Of a stretch of DNA of 39,408 nucleotides, positions 1 through 7,578 are shown one piece after another. This stretch comes from an uncultured Oxalobacteraceae bacterium. GTDB lineage: Bacteria; Pseudomonadota; Gammaproteobacteria; Burkholderiales; Burkholderiaceae. The stretch covers positions 1 to 39,408 of the forward strand of contig CAMLIL010000052.1 of the NCBI GenBank assembly GCA_946480015.1. The letters run 5' to 3'. Position 1 is the stretch's first letter. Every line of letters begins with the position of its first letter. The notes under the pieces were generated by a model. The model had not been told where the DNA came from and ran no database searches. It was given only the letters and a program-made list of their open reading frames with translations. Both the position numbers and the translations under genes were made by a program.

Positions 1-517
1 TCATCTGGCTGCGCGGATCGAGCGCGGCCAGCATGTCGTTGAAGGCCTTGGCGTGCCGCGTGTGCACCAGCACCGTCAGCTTGAGCTGGCTGACCGAATG
101 CGACAGCACCCGGCACAGGTCGGCGTTGCCCAGGTGGGCACACAGCAGCAGCGCGCCGCGCCGTTCGGCCAGCAGCGCTTTCATCGGTTCCAGCCCGGTG
201 TAGCGCACCGCGCCGGTGTCGAACAGGCCGCCCCACAGCAGCATCTTGTCGAGGATCGCTTCACCGAAGTGGCCGAAGTGGCGCAGCACGCCGAGCCAGC
301 CGGTGGCGACCGGGGTGATGGCGTTCACGCGGCGCAGATAGGCTTGCGATGCGCGCCGCGCGGCGGGCTTGGCCAGCACGTACCAGGCCAGCACCGGATA
401 GAGCACGATGCGAAACGGCCAGCGCCCGGCCACCCGGCAGATCCAGAACAGCAGGCGCATGCCGCCCACGAAGCTGGACTCCGAGATCGCCGCCCAGTGG
501 GTCCGCGTGGCCGTCAT
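1..517 (-). CDS. LpxL/HtrB-type acyltransferase of the aryl-polyene operon (C-terminus outside window)
   Basis: Translation from the ATG at 517 gives about 172 residues before the window edge. The protein begins MTATRTHWAAISESS, followed by a hydrophobic stretch rich in W, L and V, and then CAHLGNADLC, a HX4D-type acyltransferase box. This is the layout of lauroyl/myristoyl acyltransferases of the LpxL/HtrB family, which move an acyl chain from ACP to a lipid at the inner membrane. The start codon overlaps the stop of the upstream glycosyltransferase gene as ATGA, so the two are translationally coupled. In aryl-polyene clusters such enzymes are thought to help attach the polyene to a lipid anchor; that role is inferred from context. 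The substrate cannot be read from the sequence, and the C-terminal third is missing. Confidence 0.8.
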   Translation of the reverse strand, partial: MTATRTHWAAISESSFVGGMRLLFWICRVAGRWPFRIVLYPVLAWYVLAKPAARRASQAYLRRVNAITPVATGWLGVLRHFGHFGEAILDKMLLWGGLFDTGAVRYTGLEPMKALLAERRGALLLCAHLGNADLCRVLSHSVSQLKLTVLVHTRHAKAFNDMLAALDPRSQM

Positions 518-1257
518 GCGGACCGCCATTTGCGCGCCACCAGCCGCGGCAGGCGCGCCAGCATGCCGAAAAACAGCGTGGTGTGCATGCGCGTGATGAG
601 GACGTTGTCGCGAAAGGCCATGAAGTGCGACACGCCGTCGGCCGGGTAGCTGACCCTGGTCGGCAGGTTGACCACCTGCAGCCCTTCCCAGTACAGGCGC
701 ACCAGGATCTCGGGGTCGAAATTCATGCGCTGGCCCAGGTCGCGCCGGGCGGCCAGTGCCAGCACCGGGGCCACCGGATAGATGCGGAAACCGCACATGG
801 AATCGCGGATCGCGAACGACAGCGTGTTAATCCATATCCATACGTGGGTCAGGTAGCGTGCATACAGGCGCAGCGCCGGCACCGACTCGTCATATACCGG
901 GCAGCCGGTGACGACCGCCAGCGGGTGGGCGCGCGCGGCGTCGACAAAGCGCGGAATGTCGGCGCTGCAGTGCTGGCCGTCGGCGTCGATCTGCAGCGCA
1001 TGGGTAAAGCCCAGCCGCGCCGCTTCGGCAAAGCCGCTCAGCACCGCCGCACCCTTGCCGTGGTTGACCGCATGGCGCACCAGCCACACCCGTCCCGGGG
1101 CCGCGGCGGCGAGCGTGTCGAGCACGCGCGCGCACGAGGCCGAACTGCCGTCGTCGATCAGGATGCACGGCAGCCCTTGCGCCAGCACCGCGTCGAGCAC
1201 GGCGCCGACCGCATGTTCGTGGTCGTACACCGGGATGAGTGCGCACACCTTCAGCAT
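514..1257 (-). CDS. Family 2 glycosyltransferase of the aryl-polyene operon
   Basis: The 247-aa protein has a GT-A fold signature: LIPVYDHE near the N-terminus, a LIDDGS nucleotide-binding motif at about residues 33-38, NHGKGAAV, and the metal-binding QIDADGQH motif at about residue 90. The conserved RDSMCGFRIYP segment is typical of dolichol-phosphate-mannose-synthase-like GT2 enzymes found in aryl-polyene clusters. It probably transfers a sugar to a polyene-lipid intermediate on the cytoplasmic face of the inner membrane; donor and acceptor are unknown. It lies 4 bp after the methyltransferase stop and overlaps the next acyltransferase by ATGA, so it belongs to the same operon. There is no clear transmembrane anchor, apart from the hydrophobic FGMLARL segment near the C-terminus. 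Confidence 0.85.
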   Translation of the reverse strand: MLKVCALIPVYDHEHAVGAVLDAVLAQGLPCILIDDGSSASCARVLDTLAAAAPGRVWLVRHAVNHGKGAAVLSGFAEAARLGFTHALQIDADGQHCSADIPRFVDAARAHPLAVVTGCPVYDESVPALRLYARYLTHVWIWINTLSFAIRDSMCGFRIYPVAPVLALAARRDLGQRMNFDPEILVRLYWEGLQVVNLPTRVSYPADGVSHFMAFRDNVLITRMHTTLFFGMLARLPRLVARKWRSA

Positions 1258-1261
1258 GCGG

Positions 1262-2338
1262 CTAGTCCGCCTTCCCGAAGCGCAGCAGCGAATGGCAGTA
1301 GCCGATGCCGTCGCGTGCGGTCAGCAGCTTCAGGCCGGCCGCTTCGGCCAGGCGCACGTAGTCGCCGCTCTGGTAAATCTTGCTGTTCCCGCTGGCCATG
1401 GCGGTGAAGTATGGCGAGGTGTTGATCAGGCAGTAGGCGGCGATATCGTACTGCTGGCGGTCCCAGAAGGTATCCATGATCAGCAGCTGGCCCTGCGGCG
1501 CCAGCGCGCTGGCCGCGCGCGACAGGATGGTGGCGATGGCCGGCTCGGAAAAGCACGACAGGAATTGGCTCATCCAGATCAGGTCCATCCCGCCAGGCAG
1601 CGGCAGCGCGGCGTCGAGCAGGTCGACCGGATGCAGATGGGCGCGTTCGCGCACGCCGGCCGCAGTCAGGTTGGCGTCGGCCACCGCCAGCTGGCGCGGC
1701 AGGTCGACCAGGTGCAGTTCGACGCCGGCGTTGTAGTCGAGCGCGGCGCGGCTGAATTTACCGGTGTTGGCGCCCACGTCCATCAGCTTGCGCGGAGCGG
1801 TGGCGAATACGTCCGGCAGGATCGAGGGGAACGACGTGTCCGAATAAAAGTGATCGAAGGCGAACCAGCTGGTCTTGGCCGGCTCGCTCAGTTCGGACAG
1901 GCCCTGGTACAGCGTCGGCCAGGAACCGAGCGCGCGCAGGCCCACCGGGGTTTCGGTATCGAGCGATTCGTCCAGCTTGAACAGCCCCTGGTAGCAGACA
2001 TCGTGGGTGAAGTCGATATTGATCTGGGTGATGCTGTCGGTGAGGACGCAAAAACCCGCCTTGTCGAGCGCGTAATTGCCTTCCCTGATCTGCACCACGC
2101 CGGCCGACAGGCAGGTCTCCAGCACGACCTTGAGGGCGTACCCGGTCCAGCGTCCGGTGGCGGCGAGCGCCTCCAGGCTCAGGCCCGACCCGCCGGCGTC
2201 GGCCAGTGCCTGCAGCATGCCGCGCTTCCAGGCGTAGCGCACGCATTGGAACACCACCGGGCCGAAGGCGATCTTTTGGGCGTCGAAACGAGCCGCGAAG
2301 GCCGACTGGCCCTCGGGTGAAAATTTTTTATTCAGCAT
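1262..2338 (-). CDS. SAM-dependent methyltransferase of the aryl-polyene operon
   Basis: The 358-aa protein starts MLNKKFSPEG. Residues about 30-100 resemble the winged-helix dimerisation part of O-methyltransferases. Residues 187-195 (DVGANTGKF) are the glycine-rich SAM-binding motif I, followed by the acidic VDLP motif, and MDLIWMSQFLSCFSE corresponds to the later SAM/active-site motifs of the methyltransf_2 family. Known aryl polyenes carry methyl groups on the aryl head, so head-group methylation is the likely job (inference). The ATG lies inside the 3' end of the ligase-dehydratase gene, with a 7-base overlap (ATGCTGA) that couples the two. The frame is open further upstream, but that extension only runs antiphase through the ligase gene, so the ATG at 2338 is chosen. 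Confidence 0.85.
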   Translation of the reverse strand: MLNKKFSPEGQSAFAARFDAQKIAFGPVVFQCVRYAWKRGMLQALADAGGSGLSLEALAATGRWTGYALKVVLETCLSAGVVQIREGNYALDKAGFCVLTDSITQINIDFTHDVCYQGLFKLDESLDTETPVGLRALGSWPTLYQGLSELSEPAKTSWFAFDHFYSDTSFPSILPDVFATAPRKLMDVGANTGKFSRAALDYNAGVELHLVDLPRQLAVADANLTAAGVRERAHLHPVDLLDAALPLPGGMDLIWMSQFLSCFSEPAIATILSRAASALAPQGQLLIMDTFWDRQQYDIAAYCLINTSPYFTAMASGNSKIYQSGDYVRLAEAAGLKLLTARDGIGYCHSLLRFGKAD

Positions 2339-4050
2339 GCTGTCTTCGGTGATGGTGCGAACAGGATTCGGCCGCCAGCATGCTGGCCGGCCTCGGAGAA
2401 ATAGCGGAACTGCAGGCTGCCGGCCGCGCTGTCGTGTTGAAGTTCCAGCTGGATGCGCGCTTCCGGCGCGATCACTTGCTGGAATTTGAGCGCGTGGATG
2501 GCGCAGAATGCCGGCGGCAGGGCGAAATGCGCGCGGCCGAAATGGATCGCCCAGTCGATCTGCGCCACGCCGGGCAGGATCGGCGCCTGGGCAAAGTGGC
2601 CGTCGAAATAGAACAGCGTGGCGGGCACGAACAGGTCGAGCAGTACGCGCTGGGTATCCTGCTCGCGCAGCGTGGCGACCGGCAGGCGCGGCGCGGGAGG
2701 CGCTTTCATCTCGGCCAGCAGCAGCGCCTGGGTCACCTTGCCTTGCGCGTCGGCCGGCAGCTGATCGAGATAGCGCCAGCGGCGCGGCATGGCCACGCCT
2801 TCGACCCGGCCGAGCAGGTGGGCACGCAGGCGCGCGTTCAGGCCGCGCTTGCCGTCGCGTTCCAGAAGTGCGGCGCCCTGCTCCGAGGGCACCACGAAAG
2901 CGGCCAGCGCCTGGCGCGCGCTGCCCTCGATCGGGCAGACGATCACGCGCGCTTCCGCGGCCAGGCCGCTGTCCATGAGCGCGGCTTCGACGGCATCGAG
3001 CGAGATGCGCTTTTCTTCCAGCTTGACCAGCCGGTCGCCGCGCCCTAGCAGCATGAAGCCGGTCGGGCCAAGCGCGTTGGCGCGGTCTTCCAGGCGCAGC
3101 CAGTTGTCGTCGAACAGGCAGGGCGAGCGCACTTCGAGCCGGCCGCAGTCGGCGATGCGCCAGCTCAGGCCGGGAAAGGGTTCCCAGGCGCTGTTGGCGC
3201 CTGCTTGGCGCCTGCGCCAGCCGATGCCGCCGGTTTCCGAGCTGCCGTAGATTTCGGCCGGCGCCCGCCCGAGCAGGCGCTCGCTGGCGCTGGCCGCTTC
3301 CGGCGCCAGCGGGCCGCCCGAGGAAAACACCGCGCGCAGCTGCGCCGCGGCGCCGCGCCAGTCGAGGTGCCCGGGCAGGCGCTTCAGGTGCGCGGGACTG
3401 GCCACCAGCAGGCAGGCGCGCCGCGCCAGCGCGTCGATCATCTGCTCCGGATAGACCAGCGTCTCCGCGACGATCGGGCGCCCGGCGGTGAGCGGCCACA
3501 GAATCTTGAACAGCAGGCCGTAGATGTGCTGGTGCGATACGGTGGCGATGACGTCGGCCTGGCCGATGCCGGCGCCGAACACACGCTCCAGGGTTGCCAC
3601 TTCAGAGGCCATCTGCGCCAGCTTTTTGGGGATGGCTTGCGGTTCGCCGGTGCTGCCCGAGGTGTGCACCACCAGCGCCACCCGTTCGGCCTCGAGCGGC
3701 GGCCAGGCCAGCGCGCAGGCGTCGTCCGCTTGCGGCATGCGTGGTGCACAGCTGGCCGGAAAGTCGCCGAAGAAGGCCTGCACCGAACGCGCCATCGACG
3801 TGCAGGTGGCATCCAGGGTGTCGGCGCTCAGCCAGACGGTTTTCCCGGCCGCCCATGCGCCCAGCAGGGCCGCGCAAAATTCCAGGCTGTCGGACAGGTA
3901 GAGCGCGCAGTCGCTGCCGGGCGTGCGCAGGGCCAGCGCGCGCCATGCTGCGGCGCGCGCCAGCAGGGCCTCGCACGACACCGCCTCGGCGCCGCGCCAG
4001 CCGGCCACGCTGCGGCCGCGTTGATGCAGTGTGTTTGCCAGTTCAAGCAT
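2332..4050 (-). CDS. apeH: Fused acyl-ACP ligase (AMP-binding) and hotdog dehydratase of the aryl-polyene operon
   Basis: The 572-aa protein has two parts. Residues 1-450 are an adenylate-forming enzyme: VVHTSGSTGEP at about 127-137 is the ATP-binding loop, YGSSETGG at 268-275 is the second signature, GRGDRLVKLEEKRIS at about 336-350 is the hinge, and GK at 437-438 fits the catalytic lysine. Residues about 465-572 are a FabZ/FabA-like hotdog domain with FDGHF (His485) and PILPGVAQIDWA. By comparison with ApeH and ApeI, the first domain activates an aryl acid and loads it on an ACP, and the second removes water from 3-hydroxyacyl-ACP during polyene extension. The start MLELANTL overlaps the upstream membrane-protein stop by 8 bases. 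Where FabZ has a catalytic Glu there appears to be Asp499. Confidence 0.88.
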   Translation of the reverse strand: MLELANTLHQRGRSVAGWRGAEAVSCEALLARAAAWRALALRTPGSDCALYLSDSLEFCAALLGAWAAGKTVWLSADTLDATCTSMARSVQAFFGDFPASCAPRMPQADDACALAWPPLEAERVALVVHTSGSTGEPQAIPKKLAQMASEVATLERVFGAGIGQADVIATVSHQHIYGLLFKILWPLTAGRPIVAETLVYPEQMIDALARRACLLVASPAHLKRLPGHLDWRGAAAQLRAVFSSGGPLAPEAASASERLLGRAPAEIYGSSETGGIGWRRRQAGANSAWEPFPGLSWRIADCGRLEVRSPCLFDDNWLRLEDRANALGPTGFMLLGRGDRLVKLEEKRISLDAVEAALMDSGLAAEARVIVCPIEGSARQALAAFVVPSEQGAALLERDGKRGLNARLRAHLLGRVEGVAMPRRWRYLDQLPADAQGKVTQALLLAEMKAPPAPRLPVATLREQDTQRVLLDLFVPATLFYFDGHFAQAPILPGVAQIDWAIHFGRAHFALPPAFCAIHALKFQQVIAPEARIQLELQHDSAAGSLQFRYFSEAGQHAGGRILFAPSPKTAC

Positions 4051-4585
4051 GTTGACGTGCCTTGAAACGCAGTCGCACCAGGAATTCGGCGCCAAACAGC
4101 ACGGCCATCAGCACATAGGCGATCACGCCGTTATAGAGCGACCAGACCTGGTCCGATGCCCACAGCGCGGTCGCCAGCGCCATGCTGCCGTTACCTATAA
4201 AAAAGCCGCACCAGACGATGGTGACTTTGCGGGTGTACTCCACCGCCGCCGGCGGCAGGCTTGGCTCGCGCAGGCGCGCCAGCCGTTCGACCATCGGCGG
4301 CCCCACCGCCAGCGTGTAGCCGAAGGCCGCCAGCAGCGAGGCATTGACCAGTACCGGATACAGCTTCAGGGGCAGCATGGCATTGGCCGACACGGCGCCG
4401 GCGGCCAGCAGCAGCGCGCCGCCGGCCGACCAGCGCGCCATGCGGCTCACGCGCAGCGAGGGCAGGCGCGCGCAGGCCGCCAGCAGCAGCAACAGCGCCA
4501 GCCAGCGCGGCTCCACCCTGCCCTGGCCGAACCACAGCGCGAGCGGATACAGCGCGGTCAACACGGCCGCGCAAGCGGCCAGCAC
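4043..4585 (-). CDS. apeG: COG4648-type multi-pass membrane protein of the aryl-polyene operon
   Basis: This 180-aa protein has about six hydrophobic segments, including LAACAAVLTALYPLALW at the N-terminus, WLALLLLLAACA, GGALLLAAGAVSA, VTIVWCGFFIGNG and VIAYVLMAVLFGAEFLV. It ends in a basic tail. It matches the uncharacterised inner-membrane protein that follows the two ACP genes in aryl-polyene clusters. Its biochemical role is unknown. No ATG is available: the first usable start that does not run deep into the ACP gene is GTG at 4585. An ATA codon at 4597 overlaps the ACP stop as ATAA and sits a better distance from a GGAG sequence. The 3' end overlaps the ligase gene by 8 bases (ATGCTTGA). 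Confidence 0.78.
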   Translation of the reverse strand: MLAACAAVLTALYPLALWFGQGRVEPRWLALLLLLAACARLPSLRVSRMARWSAGGALLLAAGAVSANAMLPLKLYPVLVNASLLAAFGYTLAVGPPMVERLARLREPSLPPAAVEYTRKVTIVWCGFFIGNGSMALATALWASDQVWSLYNGVIAYVLMAVLFGAEFLVRLRFKARQHA

Positions 4586-4593
4586 CCGCGTGT

Positions 4594-4866
4594 TTATAAC
4601 GCCTTCTCCTCGGCCAGCTGCTCGAGTGCGCCGACCACGTCGCCGATGGTGCGGATGGTCTTGAACACTTCCGGCTGCATGCGCTTGCCGGTCAGCTGCT
4701 TGAGTTTGACCGCCAGATCGACGGCGTCGATGCTGTCGATGTCCAGGTCGGCGTACAGGTTCGACTCGAGCGTCAGGCTGCCCGGGTCCAGTTCGAACAT
4801 CTCGGCCAGCAGCTCGACCACCCAGGTGGTCAGCTGGCCGCGGTTCATATTGTCGATGTCTACCAT
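4594..4866 (-). CDS. apeF: Acyl carrier protein, second of a pair (aryl-polyene)
   Basis: The 90-aa acidic helical protein has LYADLDIDSIDAVDL at about residues 37-51. Ser45 in the D-S-I motif is the expected attachment point for 4'-phosphopantetheine. It is a dedicated carrier for the growing or starter acyl chain in type II aryl-polyene synthesis in the cytoplasm. An AAGGA sequence precedes the ATG at a normal distance. It follows the first ACP gene by 8 bp, and its TAA stop abuts the start region of the membrane-protein gene. Which of the two ACPs takes the aryl starter and which takes the extension chain cannot be told from sequence. The gene name follows the published gene order in aryl-polyene clusters. 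Confidence 0.88.
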   Translation of the reverse strand: MVDIDNMNRGQLTTWVVELLAEMFELDPGSLTLESNLYADLDIDSIDAVDLAVKLKQLTGKRMQPEVFKTIRTIGDVVGALEQLAEEKAL

Positions 4867-4874
4867 GGCGATCC

Positions 4875-5129
4875 TTATTTGCTGCGGTGGGTTTCAATCA
4901 GTGCTGCCAGCGCGCGCACCGAGGCGAAGTGGCGGCGCGTGTCTTCCGAGTCGGCCGAGAGCGAAATGCCGTAGCGCTTCTGCAGCGCCACGCCCAGCTC
5001 CAGCGCGTCGATCGAATCGAGGCCCAGGCCTTCAACGAACAGCGCGGCATCGCTGTCGATGTCCTCCGCGGCGACATCTTCCAGCTGCAGTACGTCGATG
5101 ATCAGTTGTTTCACTTCTTGTTCAAGCAT
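4875..5129 (-). CDS. apeE: Acyl carrier protein, first of a pair (aryl-polyene)
   Basis: The 84-aa protein has EGLGLDSIDALELGVALQ at about residues 33-50, with Ser39 as the predicted phosphopantetheine site. The rest is a typical short acidic four-helix carrier ending with a basic tail. It partners the neighbouring second ACP; both presumably shuttle acyl intermediates between the ligase, ketosynthase, reductase and dehydratases. The ATG lies inside the end of the acyltransferase gene, and the overlap (ATGCTTGA, 5122-5129) is identical in sequence to the one between the membrane-protein and ligase genes. An AAGG lies only a few bases before the ATG, so coupling by translational overlap probably matters more than new ribosome binding. 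Confidence 0.88.
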   Translation of the reverse strand: MLEQEVKQLIIDVLQLEDVAAEDIDSDAALFVEGLGLDSIDALELGVALQKRYGISLSADSEDTRRHFASVRALAALIETHRSK

Positions 5130-5895
5130 GGCCTTGGCACTCTCTCGTAAATAATTGTTGCAGGTGGTCGGTCAGGCGGCGCACGGCGATCACGTCGCTG
5201 CCCGCGCCGGCGGTGATGGCGCCGGTGTCGATATCGTCCTTGACCTCGATGCGGAACTGGACAAAGCGCTCCGGCACGCGCCACCACTTGTCACCCTTGC
5301 CCAGGGTGCGCGGGCGGCAGTCGATCAACACCGGCGTCACGGGACGGGCGCCGCGCACGGCGATGTTGGCGGCGCCGCGCTTGAGCGCGATGCGCCCGTC
5401 GGCCGGGGTGCGCGTCCCTTCCGGGAAGATGATCAGGTTGTTCCCCGCGCGCAGGGAAGCGATGCAGGCATCGACCAGCGCTTCGCCCTCGGCGTTGCTG
5501 ATATAGGCGGCGGCCCGCACCGGCCCGCGCGTAAACGCGTTATGCCACAGGTGGCTCTTGACGATGCAGTCGGCGCGGCGCACGAAGGCCATCAGGAAGA
5601 CCGTATCGATCAGGGTCGGATGGTTGGCCAGGATCAGCTGGCCGCCGCGATCGAGCTTGTCCAGGCCGACGATTTCGTAGCGCAGCACGCCCAGCGCGCG
5701 CATCAGGCCCACGAAGGCGCGGAAGGTCAGGCGGATCACGCTGCGCGCCAGATCGGCGCGGCGCCCCGGTTCGCGCACGGCCACATGCATGGCCGGGAAC
5801 ACCAGCACGCGCAGCAGCAGGCCGCCCAGGCCAAACAGCGCGAAGCTCAGGCCCGTGGCGAACACGCGCCAGCAGCGGTCCAGCTTAGCCGTCAT
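5122..5895 (-). CDS. apeD: PlsC-type 1-acyl-glycerophosphate acyltransferase homologue (aryl-polyene)
   Basis: The 257-aa protein starts MTAKLDRC and has a hydrophobic anchor at about residues 12-34. NHPTLID at 91-97 is the HX4D catalytic box, and FPEGTR at 157-162 is the second acyltransferase block that binds the phosphate of the acceptor. This is the LPLAT/PlsC family. It probably moves an acyl or polyene chain from ACP onto a glycerolipid at the inner membrane, as proposed for aryl-polyene lipids. The ATG at 5895 overlaps the end of the chain-length-factor gene by 11 bases. The open frame extends nine codons further upstream without a better start. Together with the LpxL-type enzyme at the left edge, this gives two different acyltransferase families in one operon. 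Confidence 0.85.
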   Translation of the reverse strand: MTAKLDRCWRVFATGLSFALFGLGGLLLRVLVFPAMHVAVREPGRRADLARSVIRLTFRAFVGLMRALGVLRYEIVGLDKLDRGGQLILANHPTLIDTVFLMAFVRRADCIVKSHLWHNAFTRGPVRAAAYISNAEGEALVDACIASLRAGNNLIIFPEGTRTPADGRIALKRGAANIAVRGARPVTPVLIDCRPRTLGKGDKWWRVPERFVQFRIEVKDDIDTGAITAGAGSDVIAVRRLTDHLQQLFTRECQGHA

Positions 5896-6622
5896 CGCGC
5901 GTCCAGGTCCATTGCTGGGCACCGGTGCGGCGCTGCAGGCGCGCCGCGCCGCTGAGCTGAAAGCGCAGGATCTCCAGGCCGCCGGGCACGCTCCCGGCCT
6001 GGGCCTCCGGCGGAGCTGCCGCCAGGCCGAGGGTGATCGGGTCGGCGCCGGCGCCGGTCAGGAGCCACGCGAAGGCATGCGGCTGTTCGTCGCAATCGGC
6101 AAAGCCGTCCAGCGGCGCCGGCAACGGGCAGTCGTATGCCACCAGCAGCACTTCGGATGCGCCGTCGGCCAGCAGGCCGCAAGCTTCGACGATGCCGTGT
6201 TCGACGGTGGCGGCGCCGCCCGCCAGCGCGGTGTGGTTGCTGCGCTCGCCCCGCGCGATCGAAAACAGGCCGGCGCCGGCGTTGTGCACCGACAGGCCGA
6301 AGCTGGTGGGCGAGAGCGGCTCGGCGCGCGCCAGATCGTTCAGCAGCGCGACCGCGCGCGCGACTTCGCCGTGGCGCGAACAGAATATGGTGGGGATGCC
6401 GGTGCGGCCGTCCAGGCAGCGGTAGGCCACTTCCAGCGCCATCCGGCCAAGGAAACCGGCGCGGCGGCGCAGCATGGCAGGCATGGCCGCGACGGGCGCG
6501 TCGGTGCTGCCGCTGATGCGGAAGGGGGACTGCGCCCACCCGCTCCAAGCCTGCGCGGTGGTCAAACCGGGCGCCCATGCGGCGTGCGCAGCAATTGAAA
6601 AGCGCAGCCGATCTGGTGCCAT
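5885..6622 (-). CDS. apeC: Beta-ketoacyl synthase chain-length-factor homologue, first gene of the aryl-polyene operon
   Basis: The 245-aa protein corresponds to the N-terminal ketoacyl-synthase-like family (PF13723). It has IFCSRHGEVARAV, SPTSFGLSVHNAGAGLFS and a segment with SNHTALAGGAATVE, the usual landmarks of that family. It is shorter than a full ketosynthase, and I see no active-site cysteine in the expected place, so it is probably the non-catalytic partner (chain length factor) of a ketosynthase encoded elsewhere in the cluster. Two ATGs are possible. The second, at 6622 (MAPDRL), is favoured because AGAGAG lies 9 bases before it, whereas the first ATG follows that sequence directly. 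It is the promoter-proximal gene, 55 bp downstream of a good -10/-35 pair. Confidence 0.82.
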   Translation of the reverse strand: MAPDRLRFSIAAHAAWAPGLTTAQAWSGWAQSPFRISGSTDAPVAAMPAMLRRRAGFLGRMALEVAYRCLDGRTGIPTIFCSRHGEVARAVALLNDLARAEPLSPTSFGLSVHNAGAGLFSIARGERSNHTALAGGAATVEHGIVEACGLLADGASEVLLVAYDCPLPAPLDGFADCDEQPHAFAWLLTGAGADPITLGLAAAPPEAQAGSVPGGLEILRFQLSGAARLQRRTGAQQWTWTRDDG

Positions 6623-6644
6623 TATTGCCATCTCTCTACAAAAA

Positions 6645-6662
6645 TTCCGTTGCGGAACGCAA
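6645..6662. promoter_or_regulatory. Two interlocking inverted repeats in the aryl-polyene leader
   Basis: Positions 6645-6657 read TTCCGTTGCGGAA (TTCCG-ttg-CGGAA), and 6650-6662 read TTGCGGAACGCAA (TTGCG-gaa-CGCAA). They share eight bases and lie between the -10 box and the first start codon of the operon. They could be a repressor site just downstream of the transcription start, or two mutually exclusive RNA hairpins in the leader. No regulator gene is adjacent. Confidence 0.5.
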
Positions 6663-6676
6663 ACTGTAGTCGCGAG

Positions 6677-6705
6677 AGATTACCAGATATTTACAACTTT
6701 GACAA
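6677..6705 (-). promoter_or_regulatory. Sigma-70 type promoter for the aryl-polyene operon
   Basis: On the minus strand, TTGTCA (6700-6705) is followed by a 17-base spacer and TAATCT (6677-6682). Start of transcription would fall near 6670, giving a leader of about 48 bases before the ATG at 6622. The stretch is clearly AT-rich against the GC-rich genes on both sides. Confidence 0.65.
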
Positions 6706-6748
6706 AAATTAAAGTGTTACACCGCAATCCATGCGCAATTTGTCGCGT

Positions 6749-7525
6749 TTATTGCGCCATCATGCCGTCGTCGGCGGAGATGATGGCGCCGTTGATGAAG
6801 TGGCTCTCCTCGGCCGCCAGCAGGAGCAGCAGGCCATCGAGGTCTTCCGGCTTGCCGGGCCGTTTGCGCGGCAGCATGCTGATCAGTTTCTGCCCCTGCT
6901 CGGAGGCGAAGTATTCCTCGTTGATTTCGGTGGAAATGTAGCCCGGGCAGATGGCATTGACGTTGATACCGTATTTCCCCCACTCCACCGCCATCGCCTT
7001 GGTCATCTGCACCACCCCGGCCTTGCTCATGCAATACACGCCGATCTGCGGCAGCACGCGCAGGCCGGCCACCGAAGCGATATTGATGATGCGGTGCTGC
7101 TTGCGCGGATCGCCCTTGGCGCGCTGGATCATGCGCTTGGCGGTCTGCTGGGCGACGAAGAATGCGCCGCGCAGATTGGTATCCATGATGTAGCTGTAAT
7201 CTTCCTCGGTCACGTCGATCAGGCGCTGGGTGGTCGACACGCCCGAGTTGTTGACCAGGATATCGATCGGGCCGGCTTCGGTTTCGGCGTGGGCGATGGC
7301 CGACTTGATGCTGGCCAGGTCGGTCACGTCGAGCGAGACCACGTGGGCGGCGCCGCCGTCGGCTTCGATCTCGGCGCGCAACTCCTTGAGCCGGTCGGTG
7401 CGGCGCGAAGCCAGCACCACCTGCGCCCCGGCGCCGGCCAGCGCTTTGGCAAAGCGCGCCCCCAGACCGTTGGACGCGCCCGTAATCATGGCGATTTTTC
7501 CCTCGAAGTTGACTTCAATGCCCAC
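6749..7525 (-). CDS. Short-chain dehydrogenase/reductase (SDR family)
   Basis: The 258-aa classical SDR has the cofactor motif TGASNGLG at about residues 15-22, a NNSG motif near 91-94, and a catalytic Ser...Tyr-x-x-x-Lys set in NIASVAG and YCMSK at about 148-172. CPGYISTEI follows, as in many SDRs. It is a cytoplasmic NAD(P)-dependent oxidoreductase; the Arg residues after the first beta-alpha-beta unit (LASRRTDR) suggest NADP(H) preference. The start is GTG at 7525, preceded by AGGAG six bases upstream. It is divergent from ETF-ubiquinone oxidoreductase, which hints at a role in fatty-acyl or similar oxidation, but the substrate is unknown. It is probably not part of the aryl-polyene operon, which has its own promoter downstream of this gene. 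Confidence 0.85.
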   Translation of the reverse strand: MGIEVNFEGKIAMITGASNGLGARFAKALAGAGAQVVLASRRTDRLKELRAEIEADGGAAHVVSLDVTDLASIKSAIAHAETEAGPIDILVNNSGVSTTQRLIDVTEEDYSYIMDTNLRGAFFVAQQTAKRMIQRAKGDPRKQHRIINIASVAGLRVLPQIGVYCMSKAGVVQMTKAMAVEWGKYGINVNAICPGYISTEINEEYFASEQGQKLISMLPRKRPGKPEDLDGLLLLLAAEESHFINGAIISADDGMMAQ

Positions 7526-7578
7526 GGCCGGCTCCTATCTGTTCTGCGAAGCGTCATGATGTCACAAAATCTCGGGTT

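Noticed and set aside
2339..3499. N-terminal extension of the methyltransferase through the ligase gene
   Set aside because: The extension is an out-of-phase reading of the ligase and has no homology; the ATG at 2338 gives a full-length enzyme.
4598..4897. N-terminal extension of the COG4648 protein across the ACP gene
   Set aside because: It is an antiphase reading of a clear acyl carrier protein.
6733..6757. GCGCAAT/ATTGCGC inverted repeat at the SDR stop codon as a terminator
   Set aside because: A 7-bp stem with an 11-base loop, overlapping the stop codon and without an adjacent T-run; too weak to annotate.
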